Position numbers and translations under genes: made by a program. Below are positions 8,327 through 17,519 of a stretch of DNA of 64,000 nucleotides, piece by piece. Position 1 is the first letter of the stretch; the number at the start of each line of letters is the position of its first letter. This DNA comes from Grimontia indica (GTDB lineage Bacteria > Pseudomonadota > Gammaproteobacteria > Enterobacterales > Vibrionaceae), in the NCBI RefSeq assembly GCF_000333895.2, contig NZ_ANFM02000031.1, positions 1 through 64,000 on the forward strand, given 5' to 3'. Under the pieces are notes generated by a model that was not told the DNA's origin, made no database searches, and saw only the letters and a list, made by a program, of their open reading frames with translations.

Positions 8327-9580
8327 TTAGAGTTTATCAGCGAGCACTGCGGCGCGAATATGTCGCATGGTCTCGTCGATATCAACGTTATCGTCATTGA
8401 AGAAACGACTGATCACATCGAACAGCGCGAATTGGGAAGCTCGGCCAATGGCCATATTGTGGGACAAGCTGGCAACGAGATTATCCGTTGCTGCAGCACG
8501 CAGAAACGCCTGCATTGATTCCTGAGCACAGGGATCGAAGTCTTGCATATCAATATCAACGCGGACTGGGATGGAACCTTTACTGAGATTAAACTCCCGC
8601 TGGAACTCTGGTTCCAGGATCAGTCTGGCTAGCATCTTCTGCGACTCTGAGGTCTCAGAGGCACCATTTTTGAAGAACACGAAGCTGTCGATGTTGAACG
8701 AAAATTGGTTGGCGGTTCCCGGCGCAGGAATGCAAAGAAAGTCTTTTCCTGCCTTCTTGTCTGCTGCGAGAAATTCGCCTTTTGCCCAGTCGCCCATCAT
8801 TTGCATCGCCGCTTTACCATCGATCACTAAAGACGTGGTATCGCTCCAACTGCGTCCCGGCGAATTAATGTCTGTGTATTGCTTCATCTTACGGAACACG
8901 TGAAGTGTTTCCCGCATTTTGTCACTGGTTAACGCGTCGCTGTCTTGTTCGATAAAGGCTTTGTGAAAATCTTCTGTACCTAAAATAGCGAGTGCAATCA
9001 GCTCGAACAAAGTGGCTTCTTGCCAAGGCTCGTTACCCAGCGCGAGCGGAATGTAACCTGCCGCTTTGATCTTCTCCGCAGCGTTGAAAAACTCATCCAG
9101 CGTTTTAGGAGGCTCAACGCCCGCTTTCTTTAATACGTCTGCATTGGCCCATAGCCAGTTTACGCGGTGGATATTAAAAGGTACCGCCACATAGTGATCA
9201 TCGACTTTCAGAAAATCGCTGACACGACGAGGCACTAACTCGTTCCAATGCTGTTCTTTAGCGACATCATCCAGTGTGGCGAGAAAACCCAGTTTTCCCC
9301 ACTCCTGAATTTCTGGACCTTTGATTTGCGCAGCATCCGGTGGATTACCGGAAAGGGCGCGGATGCGAAGCGTATTGATAGCACTTTCGCCGGCACGCCC
9401 CGCAACGGCGAAGTCTGTCCAAACGTGGCCTTCGCGTTTCATCATTTCTTTGAGTGTATCGACGGAGCGTGCTTCGCCGCCACTTGTCCACCAGTGCAGC
9501 ACTTCGACGTTATTGGTTTCGTTAGCCTGAACAGAGAAAGCGAGGGCTGAGGCAAACAAAAGGGATGGAAAACATTTCAT
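8327..9580 (-). CDS. Orphan sugar-type ABC solute-binding protein
   Basis: 417-residue extracellular solute-binding protein with signal peptide (MKCFPSLLFASALAFSVQA). The mature start VEVLHWWTSGGEARSVDTLK and the block RALSGNPPDAAQIKGPEIQEWG are typical of glucose/mannose-type binding proteins such as Pseudomonas GltB. Two cysteines in the mature part (DFLCIP, DFDPCAQES) could pair. No permease or ATPase accompanies it: upstream, after a 3-base gap, is a sensor kinase, and downstream is ugpB behind a hairpin. The Shine-Dalgarno AGGACC lies inside the kinase 3' end. I infer it either supplies a remote transporter or presents ligand to the kinase. Confidence 0.85.
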   Translation of the reverse strand: MKCFPSLLFASALAFSVQANETNNVEVLHWWTSGGEARSVDTLKEMMKREGHVWTDFAVAGRAGESAINTLRIRALSGNPPDAAQIKGPEIQEWGKLGFLATLDDVAKEQHWNELVPRRVSDFLKVDDHYVAVPFNIHRVNWLWANADVLKKAGVEPPKTLDEFFNAAEKIKAAGYIPLALGNEPWQEATLFELIALAILGTEDFHKAFIEQDSDALTSDKMRETLHVFRKMKQYTDINSPGRSWSDTTSLVIDGKAAMQMMGDWAKGEFLAADKKAGKDFLCIPAPGTANQFSFNIDSFVFFKNGASETSESQKMLARLILEPEFQREFNLSKGSIPVRVDIDMQDFDPCAQESMQAFLRAAATDNLVASLSHNMAIGRASQFALFDVISRFFNDDNVDIDETMRHIRAAVLADKL

Positions 9581-9583
9581 GAA

Positions 9584-11026
9584 TCAGGTCCTGGGGAATG
9601 CGATGTCAATTTGCAGACCGCCTTCCTTGCGGTTGGACAGAATAATTTCACCACCATGTGCGCGAATGATGTTTTTGGCAATACCCAAGCCGAGACCTGT
9701 GCCATGTAAATCAGTATGCAAACGGAAATAAGGGTCGAAAACTTTCTTTAGAAAATCTTCAGGGATGCCGGGACCTTTGTCCATCAGGGTGATATCCAGT
9801 GATTTTTCACCGTCATGGACATACACCATGACTTCATCACCGTATTTCACACCGTTGTCGATGAGGTTGGTCAGGCAGCGCTTGAATGCAAGAGGTTTGC
9901 AGTAGAACGGGCGTAACTGCTCGCCGGTAATGTTCACACGCAGGCGCTGCTGGTTGTGAACCTCTGCAATACTGCTAAGGATTTGGAGCACATCCAACGC
10001 GGTGACGTTTTCATGAATATCGGTATCTTTTACCGTTTGCAGCGCACCTTTTACCATGATCTCGAGTTCGTCGAGATCTTTGTTGATTTTCACAGCCTGC
10101 ACTTCGTCATCAATGAGCTCTGCACGAAGACGCAATCGGGTGATTGGCGTTTTCAAATCGTGGGAAATGGAACCAAACAGTTTTTCCCTGTCGTGCATAT
10201 AACGCTGAAGTCGCTTTTGCATCAGGTTAAAAGCGCGGGTTACTGTGGTGATTTCACTGGCACCTTCTTCCACCAGTTCTGGCTGTTCTATGTCGGTACT
10301 CAGGCGGTTTGCTGCTCGTGCGAGCCGCTTTAATGGTCGGGTCTGATTGCGTATCAACGTAAAGGTAAAGACCAGTAACAGGGTGGTGATCGCAAACAGG
10401 AAGACGATTTGGTCTGCGTTAATCAGATCGTTTTCCAGGGTGACATAAGGCGCAGGCAAAATAGCGGCGATGTATACCCATTGCCCTTCGGTGAGCTCTA
10501 TCTGCACGACGAGAATCGGCGGGTTTAAGGGTTCCAAGCTAAGTGTGTGGTGCGCCCAAGACTTCGGAAGATCAGACAGCAATAAGCTGTTGTTCAGCAC
10601 GCGCAAGGTTTCAGGGCGGGAAAAATCCACTTTGATTTGATCAACATTGGGCAATTCTTTTTTTAGCACGCTTTCGATGGTGCTAATCGCCTCGAGTTTT
10701 GAACGTGTATCCGGAATTGGTGTAATACGAATTTCTTCCGTGTTAAATGACACGAAAAAGCGTGCACCACCCATATTACGGAGTTGGTCCAGAGCGATAT
10801 GTCGATATTCGAGGGGCAATGACTGGAAGAAGGTAGTGGTGGAAGCAAACATCTGCGCCATGCTTTCAGACGCCGATTTCAAACCTTCCACTTCGCGTTC
10901 CTTGGACTGGGTGTACCAGAAGAAACTGGCCACACTTTGTGCAAGGATCACCGACAGTACCGTGAGTAACAAGGTCCGCGAAAGCAGCGAACGCGGCCAG
11001 AAGTAAGATTTTAAGTTAAGACTCAT
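9584..11026 (-). CDS. Sensor histidine kinase (GtrS/EnvZ-like)
   Basis: 480 residues from the ATG at 11026. A transmembrane helix at about 17-38, a periplasmic domain of about 170 residues, a second helix near 215-235, a HAMP linker, the H-box SISHDLKTPITRLRLR, the N-box NLIDNGVKYG and the ATP-lid motifs DKGPGIP and GTGLGLGIAKN are visible. It phosphorylates the response regulator encoded just upstream, whose stop overlaps its start by 11 bases. The binding protein gene starts three bases beyond its stop. By gene order this resembles the Pseudomonas glucose-responsive kinase locus (gltR-gtrS-gltB), but the ligand is unknown. Confidence 0.88.
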   Translation of the reverse strand: MSLNLKSYFWPRSLLSRTLLLTVLSVILAQSVASFFWYTQSKEREVEGLKSASESMAQMFASTTTFFQSLPLEYRHIALDQLRNMGGARFFVSFNTEEIRITPIPDTRSKLEAISTIESVLKKELPNVDQIKVDFSRPETLRVLNNSLLLSDLPKSWAHHTLSLEPLNPPILVVQIELTEGQWVYIAAILPAPYVTLENDLINADQIVFLFAITTLLLVFTFTLIRNQTRPLKRLARAANRLSTDIEQPELVEEGASEITTVTRAFNLMQKRLQRYMHDREKLFGSISHDLKTPITRLRLRAELIDDEVQAVKINKDLDELEIMVKGALQTVKDTDIHENVTALDVLQILSSIAEVHNQQRLRVNITGEQLRPFYCKPLAFKRCLTNLIDNGVKYGDEVMVYVHDGEKSLDITLMDKGPGIPEDFLKKVFDPYFRLHTDLHGTGLGLGIAKNIIRAHGGEIILSNRKEGGLQIDIAFPRT

Positions 11027-11738
11027 AGGTAATGTCTGCGACAAACATGTAGCCGTTACCACGAACGGTTTTGATGATGGTGGATTGGCGGCCGTTATCT
11101 TTCAGTCTTTGGCGTAGTCGACTGACCTGAACATCAATGCCGCGTTCTTGAGGTTGTGCGTCGCGCCCGCGGGTCGCGTTAGAAATCGCGTTTCTGTCCA
11201 TCAGCGAATTGGGGTTTTCAATAAACAGCATCAGCAGGGTAAAATCTGCTGAGGTCATTTCTACTTCCTGACCGGTAACCTGATGATTGAGCCGCTGTGT
11301 GACGGGGTCCAAGCGCCACTGTGCGAAGCGAATCGCTTTTGGCTTGGACATGGTGGTTTCCTGCAATTGCTGGGTGCGGCGAAGCAGGGCGCGAATTCGG
11401 GCAACCAATTGGCGAGGGCTGAACGGTTTGGCGATATAGTCATCCGCACCGAGTTCCAGACCGATGATCTGGTCGGTTTCATCGGAAACCGCAGTGAGCA
11501 TGATGATTGGAACGCTCGAGTCTTGTCGAACATATTTACACAGCGTGAATCCATCATCACCGGGCAGCATAATGTCGAGAAGGATGAGGTCCGGGTATTG
11601 AACGGCGAGTTTCGCTTTCATTTCCTGCCCGTTTTGCGCGGTCATGACATCGTATCCCGCTTTGGACAGATACTCTTGAAGCAGTTCGCGGATTTCTAAA
11701 TCGTCATCCACCACCAGGATCCGCTTCTGATTAACCAT
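11016..11738 (-). CDS. OmpR-family response regulator
   Basis: 240 residues from MVNQKRILVVDDD (ATG at 11738; a farther upstream ATG at 11765 would add nine residues unusual for the family). The receiver has the acidic pair in VVDDD, the phosphoacceptor aspartate in DLILLDIMLPGDDG and the lysine in DDYIAKPFSPRQL. The C-terminal winged-helix DNA-binding domain ends with DVQVSRLRQRLKDNGRQ and IKTVRGNGYMF. First gene of a regulator-kinase-binding protein operon. Probable targets are the downstream binding protein or a sugar transport locus elsewhere. Confidence 0.9.
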   Translation of the reverse strand: MVNQKRILVVDDDLEIRELLQEYLSKAGYDVMTAQNGQEMKAKLAVQYPDLILLDIMLPGDDGFTLCKYVRQDSSVPIIMLTAVSDETDQIIGLELGADDYIAKPFSPRQLVARIRALLRRTQQLQETTMSKPKAIRFAQWRLDPVTQRLNHQVTGQEVEMTSADFTLLMLFIENPNSLMDRNAISNATRGRDAQPQERGIDVQVSRLRQRLKDNGRQSTIIKTVRGNGYMFVADITYES

Positions 11739-11863
11739 GAAAGGTCTTCCCCTTATTCTCGACAAATATCACGTTATTATCTTAGAGAAAATGTCTTGAT
11801 TCTAGCGAGGCACGCCCAAATTGAGTGGATGGGATCAAACAAATGGTTGATTTGGACAAAAAA

Positions 11864-11889
11864 AGAACCCCGGCATTGGCCGGGGTTCT
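11864..11889 (-). terminator. Strong terminator of metPS
   Basis: AGAACCCCGGC and GCCGGGGTTCT form an 11-bp perfect stem around ATTG, followed on the minus strand by seven T residues. Confidence 0.93.
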
Positions 11890-11908
11890 GTACTTTTCTG
11901 GGTTCGGA

Positions 11909-12007
11909 TTATTTATCCGAGTTCATTGCGCGGCTGATGCAGTATGCTGCGCCGCCCCAGGTAATGCCGAAACCAATCAGCATCATAATGATTGCACCTG
12001 TTGTCAT
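11909..12007 (-). CDS. metS: MetS small subunit of NSS amino-acid importer
   Basis: A 32-residue single-span membrane protein: a hydrophobic helix with GFGITWGGAAYCISRAM and a charged end (NSDK). Its ATG overlaps the metP stop (ATGA), which indicates translational coupling. This size, the ITWGGA core and the position directly after a sodium:neurotransmitter-symporter gene match the MetS family, known in Corynebacterium to be needed with MetP for methionine/alanine uptake. A terminator follows within 20 bases. Confidence 0.88.
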   Translation of the reverse strand: MTTGAIIMMLIGFGITWGGAAYCISRAMNSDK

Positions 12008-13509
12008 GCGTTTGCCTCCTGTGCGTCTTCTTCTGCTGAATCCTTAGCAGGACGAGATACGATATTTACGATGATACCTACGATAACCAGTGCTGCTGTC
12101 AGGCCCCAGCCCAGCATCAGCAGGTCGCTTTGCTCGTAGCCGCCGTAACCTTCTTTGAACGTGTTAACCAGGTTAGTACCGACGATCCAAGCCAGCATCA
12201 GTGGGCTTACGAAACGTACACACACTTCCAGCCAAGCACCTACAGAGAACTCAGAGACTTTGTTCACGTGGTCACGGATGTCAGACACTTTGATCAACCA
12301 GCCCAGGATAACCAGCTCAATCAGACAGCTTGCCAGCAGAGCGACGTTGTTCATGAAGTAGTCAACCAGATCCAGCAGTAGCAGACCGCCGTTGGTTGCA
12401 AACGCCATAGAAACAACGAAGCCAGTACCACAAACAACAGAGGCAGCGACTTTACGGCTGATGTTCAGCTTGTCGATAATCGCTGACGTCACCGCTTCAA
12501 TAATTGAAATGTGTGAGCTCAGACCCGCAACAACCAGTGCCAGGAATAATAGTGGACCAATGATGTAAGGTGCCGGTAGCAGGTTGATAGCCTGAGGCAG
12601 CGTAATAAACGCCAAACCTACACCGCCACTAACCACTTCAGTGACCGCTTTACCTTGCTCTTGTGCCATGTAGCCCAAGATAGAGAAGATAAGTACACCG
12701 GCCAGAATAGAGAAACCACAGTTGATCAGAACGGTCATGAACGCATTGTTCGTGACGTCAGATTTCTTCGGCAGGTAGCTCGAGTAAGCCAGCATGATGG
12801 CAAAGCCAACAGACAGTGTGAAGAAGATCTGGCCGTAAGCCGCTGACCAAACTTTCGCGTCAGTCAATTTGCTGAAATCAGGCGTGAACAGGTAGTTCAG
12901 ACCTTCAACAGCACCTGGCAGGAACGCAACGCGTGCAATCAGCAACAGAACCATGATGAAGAGTACAGGCATCAAAATCTTGTTTGCGCGCTCGATACCG
13001 CCTTTGATGCCGGTAAATACTGCAGCAAAAGTGATCGCCCATGCGATAGTCATAGGAATTGCGATGTGAAGCTGCCAGCTACCCAGATTACTTGGTGAGT
13101 TTTCGCCCAGCTTCAGGTATTCGCTGAAGAAGAAGGCGTTAGTGTCTGTACCCCAGCTTTGATCAAATGCAAAACCGACGTAAGACATTGCCCAGCCGAT
13201 AACCGCGACGTAGTAAACTGCGATAACAGCAGCAATACCAACCTGGAACCAGCCCAGCCATTCGAACTTAGTGTTCAGTTTTGAAAAGACAACCGGTGCA
13301 GAACCACGAAGTTTATGGCCAAGGCCAAACTCCATGATCATAAATGGAATACCCGCGGTCAGCATGGCGAAGAGGTAAGGAACAAAAAATGCGCCGCCGC
13401 CGTTTTCGTAAGCCATATATGGGAAACGCCAGATGTTCCCCAAGCCGATTGCGGAGCCTACTGCCGCGAGGATAAATCCAGCGCGAGAGCCCCAGACTTC
13501 TCTAGTCAT
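12004..13509 (-). CDS. metP: Sodium-dependent NSS-family amino-acid transporter (MetP-like)
   Basis: 501-residue LeuT-fold symporter of the neurotransmitter:sodium symporter family, with 11-12 predicted membrane helices. The signature first helix (SRAGFILAAVGSAIGLGNIWRFPYMAYENGG, read from residue 8) contains the unwound Na+/substrate site. It imports amino acids with Na+. Methionine/alanine specificity is inferred only from the MetS partner. C-terminal tail acidic. The start has AAGGAG upstream. The long gap upstream (13510-14432) holds the promoter. Confidence 0.9.
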   Translation of the reverse strand: MTREVWGSRAGFILAAVGSAIGLGNIWRFPYMAYENGGGAFFVPYLFAMLTAGIPFMIMEFGLGHKLRGSAPVVFSKLNTKFEWLGWFQVGIAAVIAVYYVAVIGWAMSYVGFAFDQSWGTDTNAFFFSEYLKLGENSPSNLGSWQLHIAIPMTIAWAITFAAVFTGIKGGIERANKILMPVLFIMVLLLIARVAFLPGAVEGLNYLFTPDFSKLTDAKVWSAAYGQIFFTLSVGFAIMLAYSSYLPKKSDVTNNAFMTVLINCGFSILAGVLIFSILGYMAQEQGKAVTEVVSGGVGLAFITLPQAINLLPAPYIIGPLLFLALVVAGLSSHISIIEAVTSAIIDKLNISRKVAASVVCGTGFVVSMAFATNGGLLLLDLVDYFMNNVALLASCLIELVILGWLIKVSDIRDHVNKVSEFSVGAWLEVCVRFVSPLMLAWIVGTNLVNTFKEGYGGYEQSDLLMLGWGLTAALVIVGIIVNIVSRPAKDSAEEDAQEANA

Positions 13510-14432
13510 AACTTCTCCTTGTTGGTGATAACACCCGTCCTTTTATGTACGCAGACAACGTCTTGTTGTGCTGCGCTGTGTTATCAGCGTCGACGTGAAC
13601 AGATTTGAATGGTTTTGTTACTGCTCTGGAAGCGCTTGGTTGCGGGTGCTGATTCAACCATGTTGTGTTTGGAATTTTTTCCCATCACGATTTGGCAAAA
13701 TAATCTTCTGCCTGTGAGGTTAAAGGCAGATTAAGCATTGGTTTCAACTAAATCAATAGCGTGAATCTCTTATGATCGTGCTGTTTTGATAGTTATCATT
13801 CCGCGTAAACGCATACGGATGGTGTGTTTCTGGATGTAAATGACGTATTAATAGTGATATGAACTATTGATGATGTTTCTGTTAGCAGAAAGTTGCGATC
13901 TATTTCCCGTGTTTGTTTGAGTGAAAAATGAACAAAAATGCGTATTGGTTCGAATTTGAAGTTTAAACCTTAAAAAGTCGTTAAAACTGCACAAGGTCTT
14001 ATTGATCACCGATTGGTAATATCAAGGTTGACGCGTTTTATCTAAATCTAATTCACTAAAAAATAGGGTTAATTTGCAACTGTTTTCAAAATGATTCCAA
14101 TAGTTATAGTTAATGGTCTGTTAAATAAAGTGTGGTGGTAAAATGAAGTTTACTGTTCTTTTTTTAGCCAATTGGTGGAGTTTAAGTTCAAATTTTTTCA
14201 ATCCACCCTTGAGGAAGAAGATGTTTCTATGTGTTTGCTAAGTCTCTCGCAAATACAGCGAAAGATTCTGTAGAGGCTTTGTAGGCAGGGGTTTTGCTTT
14301 GTGTCACATAATGAAACATTTGCTTCAATGACTTAACGATCTTAGATAGGAAACTGAATATTTGGCCTTGCAGTGATAATCTCCCTACATTATGTATATG
14401 TAACGTAAGTGTTATCGTTAAGGGGTCGGAGA
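13510..14432. other. Long AT-rich intergenic region
   Basis: About 920 bases between metP (leftward) and ynhF (rightward) with no convincing gene. Visible structure: a hairpin TCTGCCT/AGGCAGA near 13714-13731, which would lie in the metP leader; an inverted pair TTGAT...ATCAA near 13999-14022; and TTGCAG/TATGTA about 17 bases apart near 14369-14397, a plausible promoter for ynhF. A 32-codon ORF at 14142 lacks support. Unexplained length makes this a place where a small RNA could hide. Confidence 0.4.
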
Positions 14433-14525
14433 ATGGACACTAATTTAAAAATCGCGCTGGTTACCGTTTTTTGTGCATTGAGCGGCATCATTACTTTCGC
14501 GACTGTAGCTATCGTTTTCTCATAG
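14433..14525 (+). CDS. ynhF: YnhF-family mini membrane protein
   Basis: 30 residues: MDTNLKIALVTVFCALSGI then a hydrophobic run to the C-terminal VFS. The pattern M-x-T-x-L-K-x-x-L-V-T followed by one membrane helix matches E. coli YnhF (29 residues) as I recall it. A Shine-Dalgarno-like GGGGTCGGAGA precedes the ATG. It encodes a single-span inner-membrane protein of unknown function. It lies 85 bases before the patatin gene, with only a weak hairpin (AGGCGT/ACGCCT, 14566-14583) between, so readthrough is possible. Confidence 0.75.
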   Translation: MDTNLKIALVTVFCALSGIITFATVAIVFS

Positions 14526-14610
14526 CGTTCAGTTGTATAAAAACATTGGCTCTTGGCAAGTGAGAAGGCGTAAGATAACGCCTATTCAATGATGACACCG
14601 AGAGGTGCTT

Positions 14611-15828
14611 GTGAAGAGCCCTAAAGACACTGCCTTTTCAGCGTCTTATCCATCCAACAGCGTTTCCGCTACTCCTGTGAATGACCACACCCTTAAACGC
14701 AAAAAGCGCATTGCTTTGGTTGCGCAAGGTGGGGGACAGAAAGGCGTCTTCACAGCAGGTGTATTAGACAGTTTTCTCGATGCAGGTTTCGACCCATTTG
14801 AAATCTATATTGGTACTTCTGCCGGTGCACTCAACCTCGCTTCTTATATCACCCGTCAACGTGGGTTCGGGCATCATTTCATTACTCAGTACACCACGCA
14901 CGATCGCTTCTTCAACCTGATGAAGTATGTGCGTCGCCAGCAATTTATGGACTTGGACTGGGCGTTGGAAATGGCAAGCCCAAGCCACCCGGAAGGGCTA
15001 CGTTTAGAAAATGCACTGACTACCTTGTCTAACCGAAGTGCTTACGCCTGCGCGACGAATACGCACACCCTCGAGCCACAATTCTTCCGTATGTTTGAAG
15101 ACAACTGGCTTGATGTCATGAAAGCCACTTGTGCGATCCCCATGTTGTATCCCTCAGCGGTGGGCATTAAAGATCAATTCTTTGTTGATGGCGGTGTCAC
15201 GGGCGCGATTCCCGCAAGAGAAGCGTTCAACCGTGGCGCTGATATTATTGTGGTGATCCGCACTGAGCCTGTTGCTGAAGACAAATCGCCAATGAGTTCT
15301 GCTTTTGCAGAAAACTTACGCGGAAGAATGGAAAAGCGGCTTCCTGAATATCTTGCGAGATTGAACATTGAAGATCGCATGGAGAAACTTTCAGAATTCC
15401 ATGACCAGCTTTCACACCGGTTGGAAGAAATCAGGGAAAGGTATAGGGAAAAGACGCCAGAACCGATTTGGCATCGACTCAAAGACATGATGCCAAAGCA
15501 CAAAAGCCAGAATGGTGGCCGTTGGCTATTTGGTGGTGATGCGATTTATCGTCTTCATGCTCTGTCTGGCCAGAAGTTGAATGCGGATATGCTGGAAATG
15601 CTAACCCGGCATTTTCAAACCTATCAGGAAGCGATTGAATTTATGTCCCATCCTCCCGTCCGGACAGAACTTATTCAACTCGCGCCAAAACAGCCTCTTT
15701 CAAGCAGTGCGTTATTGAGTAAGCCTTTCCAACTGGAACACGATTACCAGGATGGTCTCGAAGCGGGACGACATTTCGTTGACCAATATGCAGCGGCGTT
15801 CAATGACGTATCATCAGTAACGGGCTAA
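14611..15828 (+). CDS. Patatin-like phospholipase
   Basis: About 405 residues from the GTG at 14611, chosen because GAGAGG lies five bases upstream; a GTG at 14605 is the alternative. The oxyanion-hole loop GGGQKG is at about 40-45, the nucleophile elbow GTSAG with Ser70, and the catalytic aspartate in DGG at about 193-195, so the Ser-Asp dyad is intact. No signal peptide, so probably cytoplasmic or membrane-associated. It resembles the bacterial YjjU-type patatin family and likely hydrolyses acyl esters of phospholipids. The acetyltransferase gene follows after 35 bases. Confidence 0.87.
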   Translation: MKSPKDTAFSASYPSNSVSATPVNDHTLKRKKRIALVAQGGGQKGVFTAGVLDSFLDAGFDPFEIYIGTSAGALNLASYITRQRGFGHHFITQYTTHDRFFNLMKYVRRQQFMDLDWALEMASPSHPEGLRLENALTTLSNRSAYACATNTHTLEPQFFRMFEDNWLDVMKATCAIPMLYPSAVGIKDQFFVDGGVTGAIPAREAFNRGADIIVVIRTEPVAEDKSPMSSAFAENLRGRMEKRLPEYLARLNIEDRMEKLSEFHDQLSHRLEEIRERYREKTPEPIWHRLKDMMPKHKSQNGGRWLFGGDAIYRLHALSGQKLNADMLEMLTRHFQTYQEAIEFMSHPPVRTELIQLAPKQPLSSSALLSKPFQLEHDYQDGLEAGRHFVDQYAAAFNDVSSVTG

Positions 15829-15863
15829 CTTTAAAAAATCACAATGTTTTCAAGGAAGAAAGA

Positions 15864-16421
15864 TTGACTGAATTTGAAAAGATGCAGCAGGGAATGCCTT
15901 ATAGTCCCGCAGACCCGGAACTTACTCAATTCCGCTATGCATCCAGACGGCTTTGCCAGCAATTCAACACCATTGACCCGGCAGACGTTGATGCCAATGA
16001 AATGGTGATTACTAAGCTGTTTGCCATTCGCGGCAAAGGCGTGGTGGTAGAGGCTCCGTTTACCTGCACCTACGGCATGAACGTCAATGTGGGTAACAAC
16101 GTGGCCTTTGGTCCAAACTGCACCATCATCGACAGTGGACACGTAGAAATAGGGAACAATGTCCTCGTCGGCCCTGGCGTGGGCATATACACCATTACCC
16201 AAAGTCTCCTGCCCTTGGAGGTACTGAATGGTGAGATGGAAATTTCATTGCCTATAATTATCGGCAACAACGTTGTTATTGGTGGCAACAGTGTTATCAA
16301 AGCCGGGGTATCGATTGGCGAAGGGGTTGTGGTTGAAGCGGGTTCCGTGGTCGAAGGTGATATCGAACCGTTTTCCGTGGTGTCTGGAAACCCTGCAAGC
16401 GTGATACGCCGCCTCCGCTGA
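15864..16421 (+). CDS. Hexapeptide-repeat O-acetyltransferase (Maa/LacA family)
   Basis: 185 residues. The N-terminal helix region MTEFEKMQQGMPYSPADPEL is typical of maltose/galactoside acetyltransferases, and the rest forms a left-handed beta-helix with repeats such as VGNNVAFGPNCTIID, IGNNVLVGPGVGI and IGNNVVIGGNSVIKAG, ending in VSGNPASVIRRLR. It transfers acetyl from acetyl-CoA to a sugar hydroxyl. The usual catalytic histidine context is altered: the family motif around His after GPxV reads IYTITQSLLPLEV here, so activity or acceptor could differ. Start is TTG with AAGGAAGAA upstream. Follows the patatin gene closely. Confidence 0.82.
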   Translation: MTEFEKMQQGMPYSPADPELTQFRYASRRLCQQFNTIDPADVDANEMVITKLFAIRGKGVVVEAPFTCTYGMNVNVGNNVAFGPNCTIIDSGHVEIGNNVLVGPGVGIYTITQSLLPLEVLNGEMEISLPIIIGNNVVIGGNSVIKAGVSIGEGVVVEAGSVVEGDIEPFSVVSGNPASVIRRLR

Positions 16422-16474
16422 GAGGTTGGCAGTCCTGTTAGAGTTCTGATACGATTGCCCGCCACAGCGTTAGA

Positions 16475-16495
16475 ATTGTTATATTATAACAATTG
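16475..16495. promoter_or_regulatory. Candidate Zur operator upstream of ribA
   Basis: A perfect 21-base palindrome centred at 16485 with core TTGTTATATTATAACAA. It closely matches the enterobacterial Zur box core TGTTATA-N-TATAACA. It lies about 110 bases before the ribA start and nowhere near another gene start. Identity as a Zur site is inferred from motif similarity. Confidence 0.65.
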
Positions 16496-16603
16496 CAGTA
16501 CGAGTATTTTGATATGTATCCGGCGCTTAACACTAAGCGGCTCAACCCGGATAAACAGGGCAGTACCATTCAGCGAAGCTGAATAAAAAGAGAATTGCAG
16601 TCG

Positions 16604-17203
16604 ATGGCAAAAGTTAGAGCAAGAGTTCCATTGAACGTGGGTGTAGGTAGTAAGATCCCTGCAGAGATTCTTTCGTTCGAAGGTTTGGGCTCAGATAAAG
16701 AGCACGTCGCTATTATCTTCAAAAGTGCAGATCAGCAGCAGGACGCACCGCTGGTCAGAATGCATTCAGAATGCCTGACAGGCGATGTATTCCATTCCTC
16801 TCGCTGTGATTGCGGCGAACAACTGGAAGAAACCATTCAGAAAATGGGTGAAGAAGGCGGGGTCATTCTCTATCTTCGCCAGGAAGGTCGTGGAATTGGT
16901 CTATACAACAAGCTGGATGCCTATAAGCTGCAAAGCGAAGGCATGAACACTTATGAAGCCAACAATCATCTTGGGTTTCCCGATGATTTGCGTTCCTTTG
17001 AAGACGCGGCAGCGATGCTGAAGGCGCTTGATGTTGATACCATCCGCCTTATCACAAACAATCCGAAGAAAATCCGTGAGATTCAGGAGCACGGCATCGA
17101 GTTAGAAGATGTCGTTGGTACACAAGCTCATATTAAAGATGGCAATGAAATGTACCTGAAAGCCAAAGTATCACATGGTAAGCATAAGCTGACCATTGAT
17201 TGA
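16604..17203 (+). CDS. ribA: GTP cyclohydrolase II
   Basis: 199 residues from [10 protein letters not shown] (ATG at 16604; AGAGAA upstream, preferred to a TTG nine bases earlier). Catalyses the first step of riboflavin synthesis: GTP to 2,5-diamino-6-ribosylamino-pyrimidinone phosphate, formate and pyrophosphate. All three zinc-binding cysteines are present (C57, C68, C70 in [18 protein letters not shown]), followed by the GTP-site block [13 protein letters not shown] and NNPKKI. Single-domain form without a fused ribB domain. Possible zinc-responsive control is suggested by the palindrome at 16475-16495. A strong terminator follows. Confidence 0.95.
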   Translation: MAKVRARVPLNVGVGSKIPAEILSFEGLGSDKEHVAIIFKSADQQQDAPLVRMHSECLTGDVFHSSRCDCGEQLEETIQKMGEEGGVILYLRQEGRGIGLYNKLDAYKLQSEGMNTYEANNHLGFPDDLRSFEDAAAMLKALDVDTIRLITNNPKKIREIQEHGIELEDVVGTQAHIKDGNEMYLKAKVSHGKHKLTID

Positions 17204-17226
17204 TTCCCTGCCGGGTGATGGGTGTA

Positions 17227-17253
17227 AAAGCAGCGCATTGTCGCTGCTTTTTT
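17227..17253 (+). terminator. ribA terminator
   Basis: AAAGCAGCG and CGCTGCTTT pair around CATTGT, followed by a run of T residues. Confidence 0.9.
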
Positions 17254-17519
17254 GATCTTGAAGATCTATTCTTAGTTGGCGAATAATCAGGCAAACCAAT
17301 GGTTGCAAATAAGCATTAGTAAAACTAATCCTTTCTATGATTTCTTATCGTGCTTGAATGACGTTTAATTGGTTGTTTGAAGCCTCTCACGACACTAAAC
17401 TCTGCGAAAAATTAGAGGTGGTGGCGTACTATTCAACGAAAGCGTTAAATATCCCTTTTATCGTCCACTTCCTCGCATAAAAGATTCTTAGTGATTATTT
17501 GCTTCCGGGAGTGCTGGTG

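Noticed and set aside
14142-14240. 32-codon ORF starting MKFTVLFLANWW
   Set aside because: No good ribosome site, no recognisable family and odd composition in an AT-rich spacer; likely chance.
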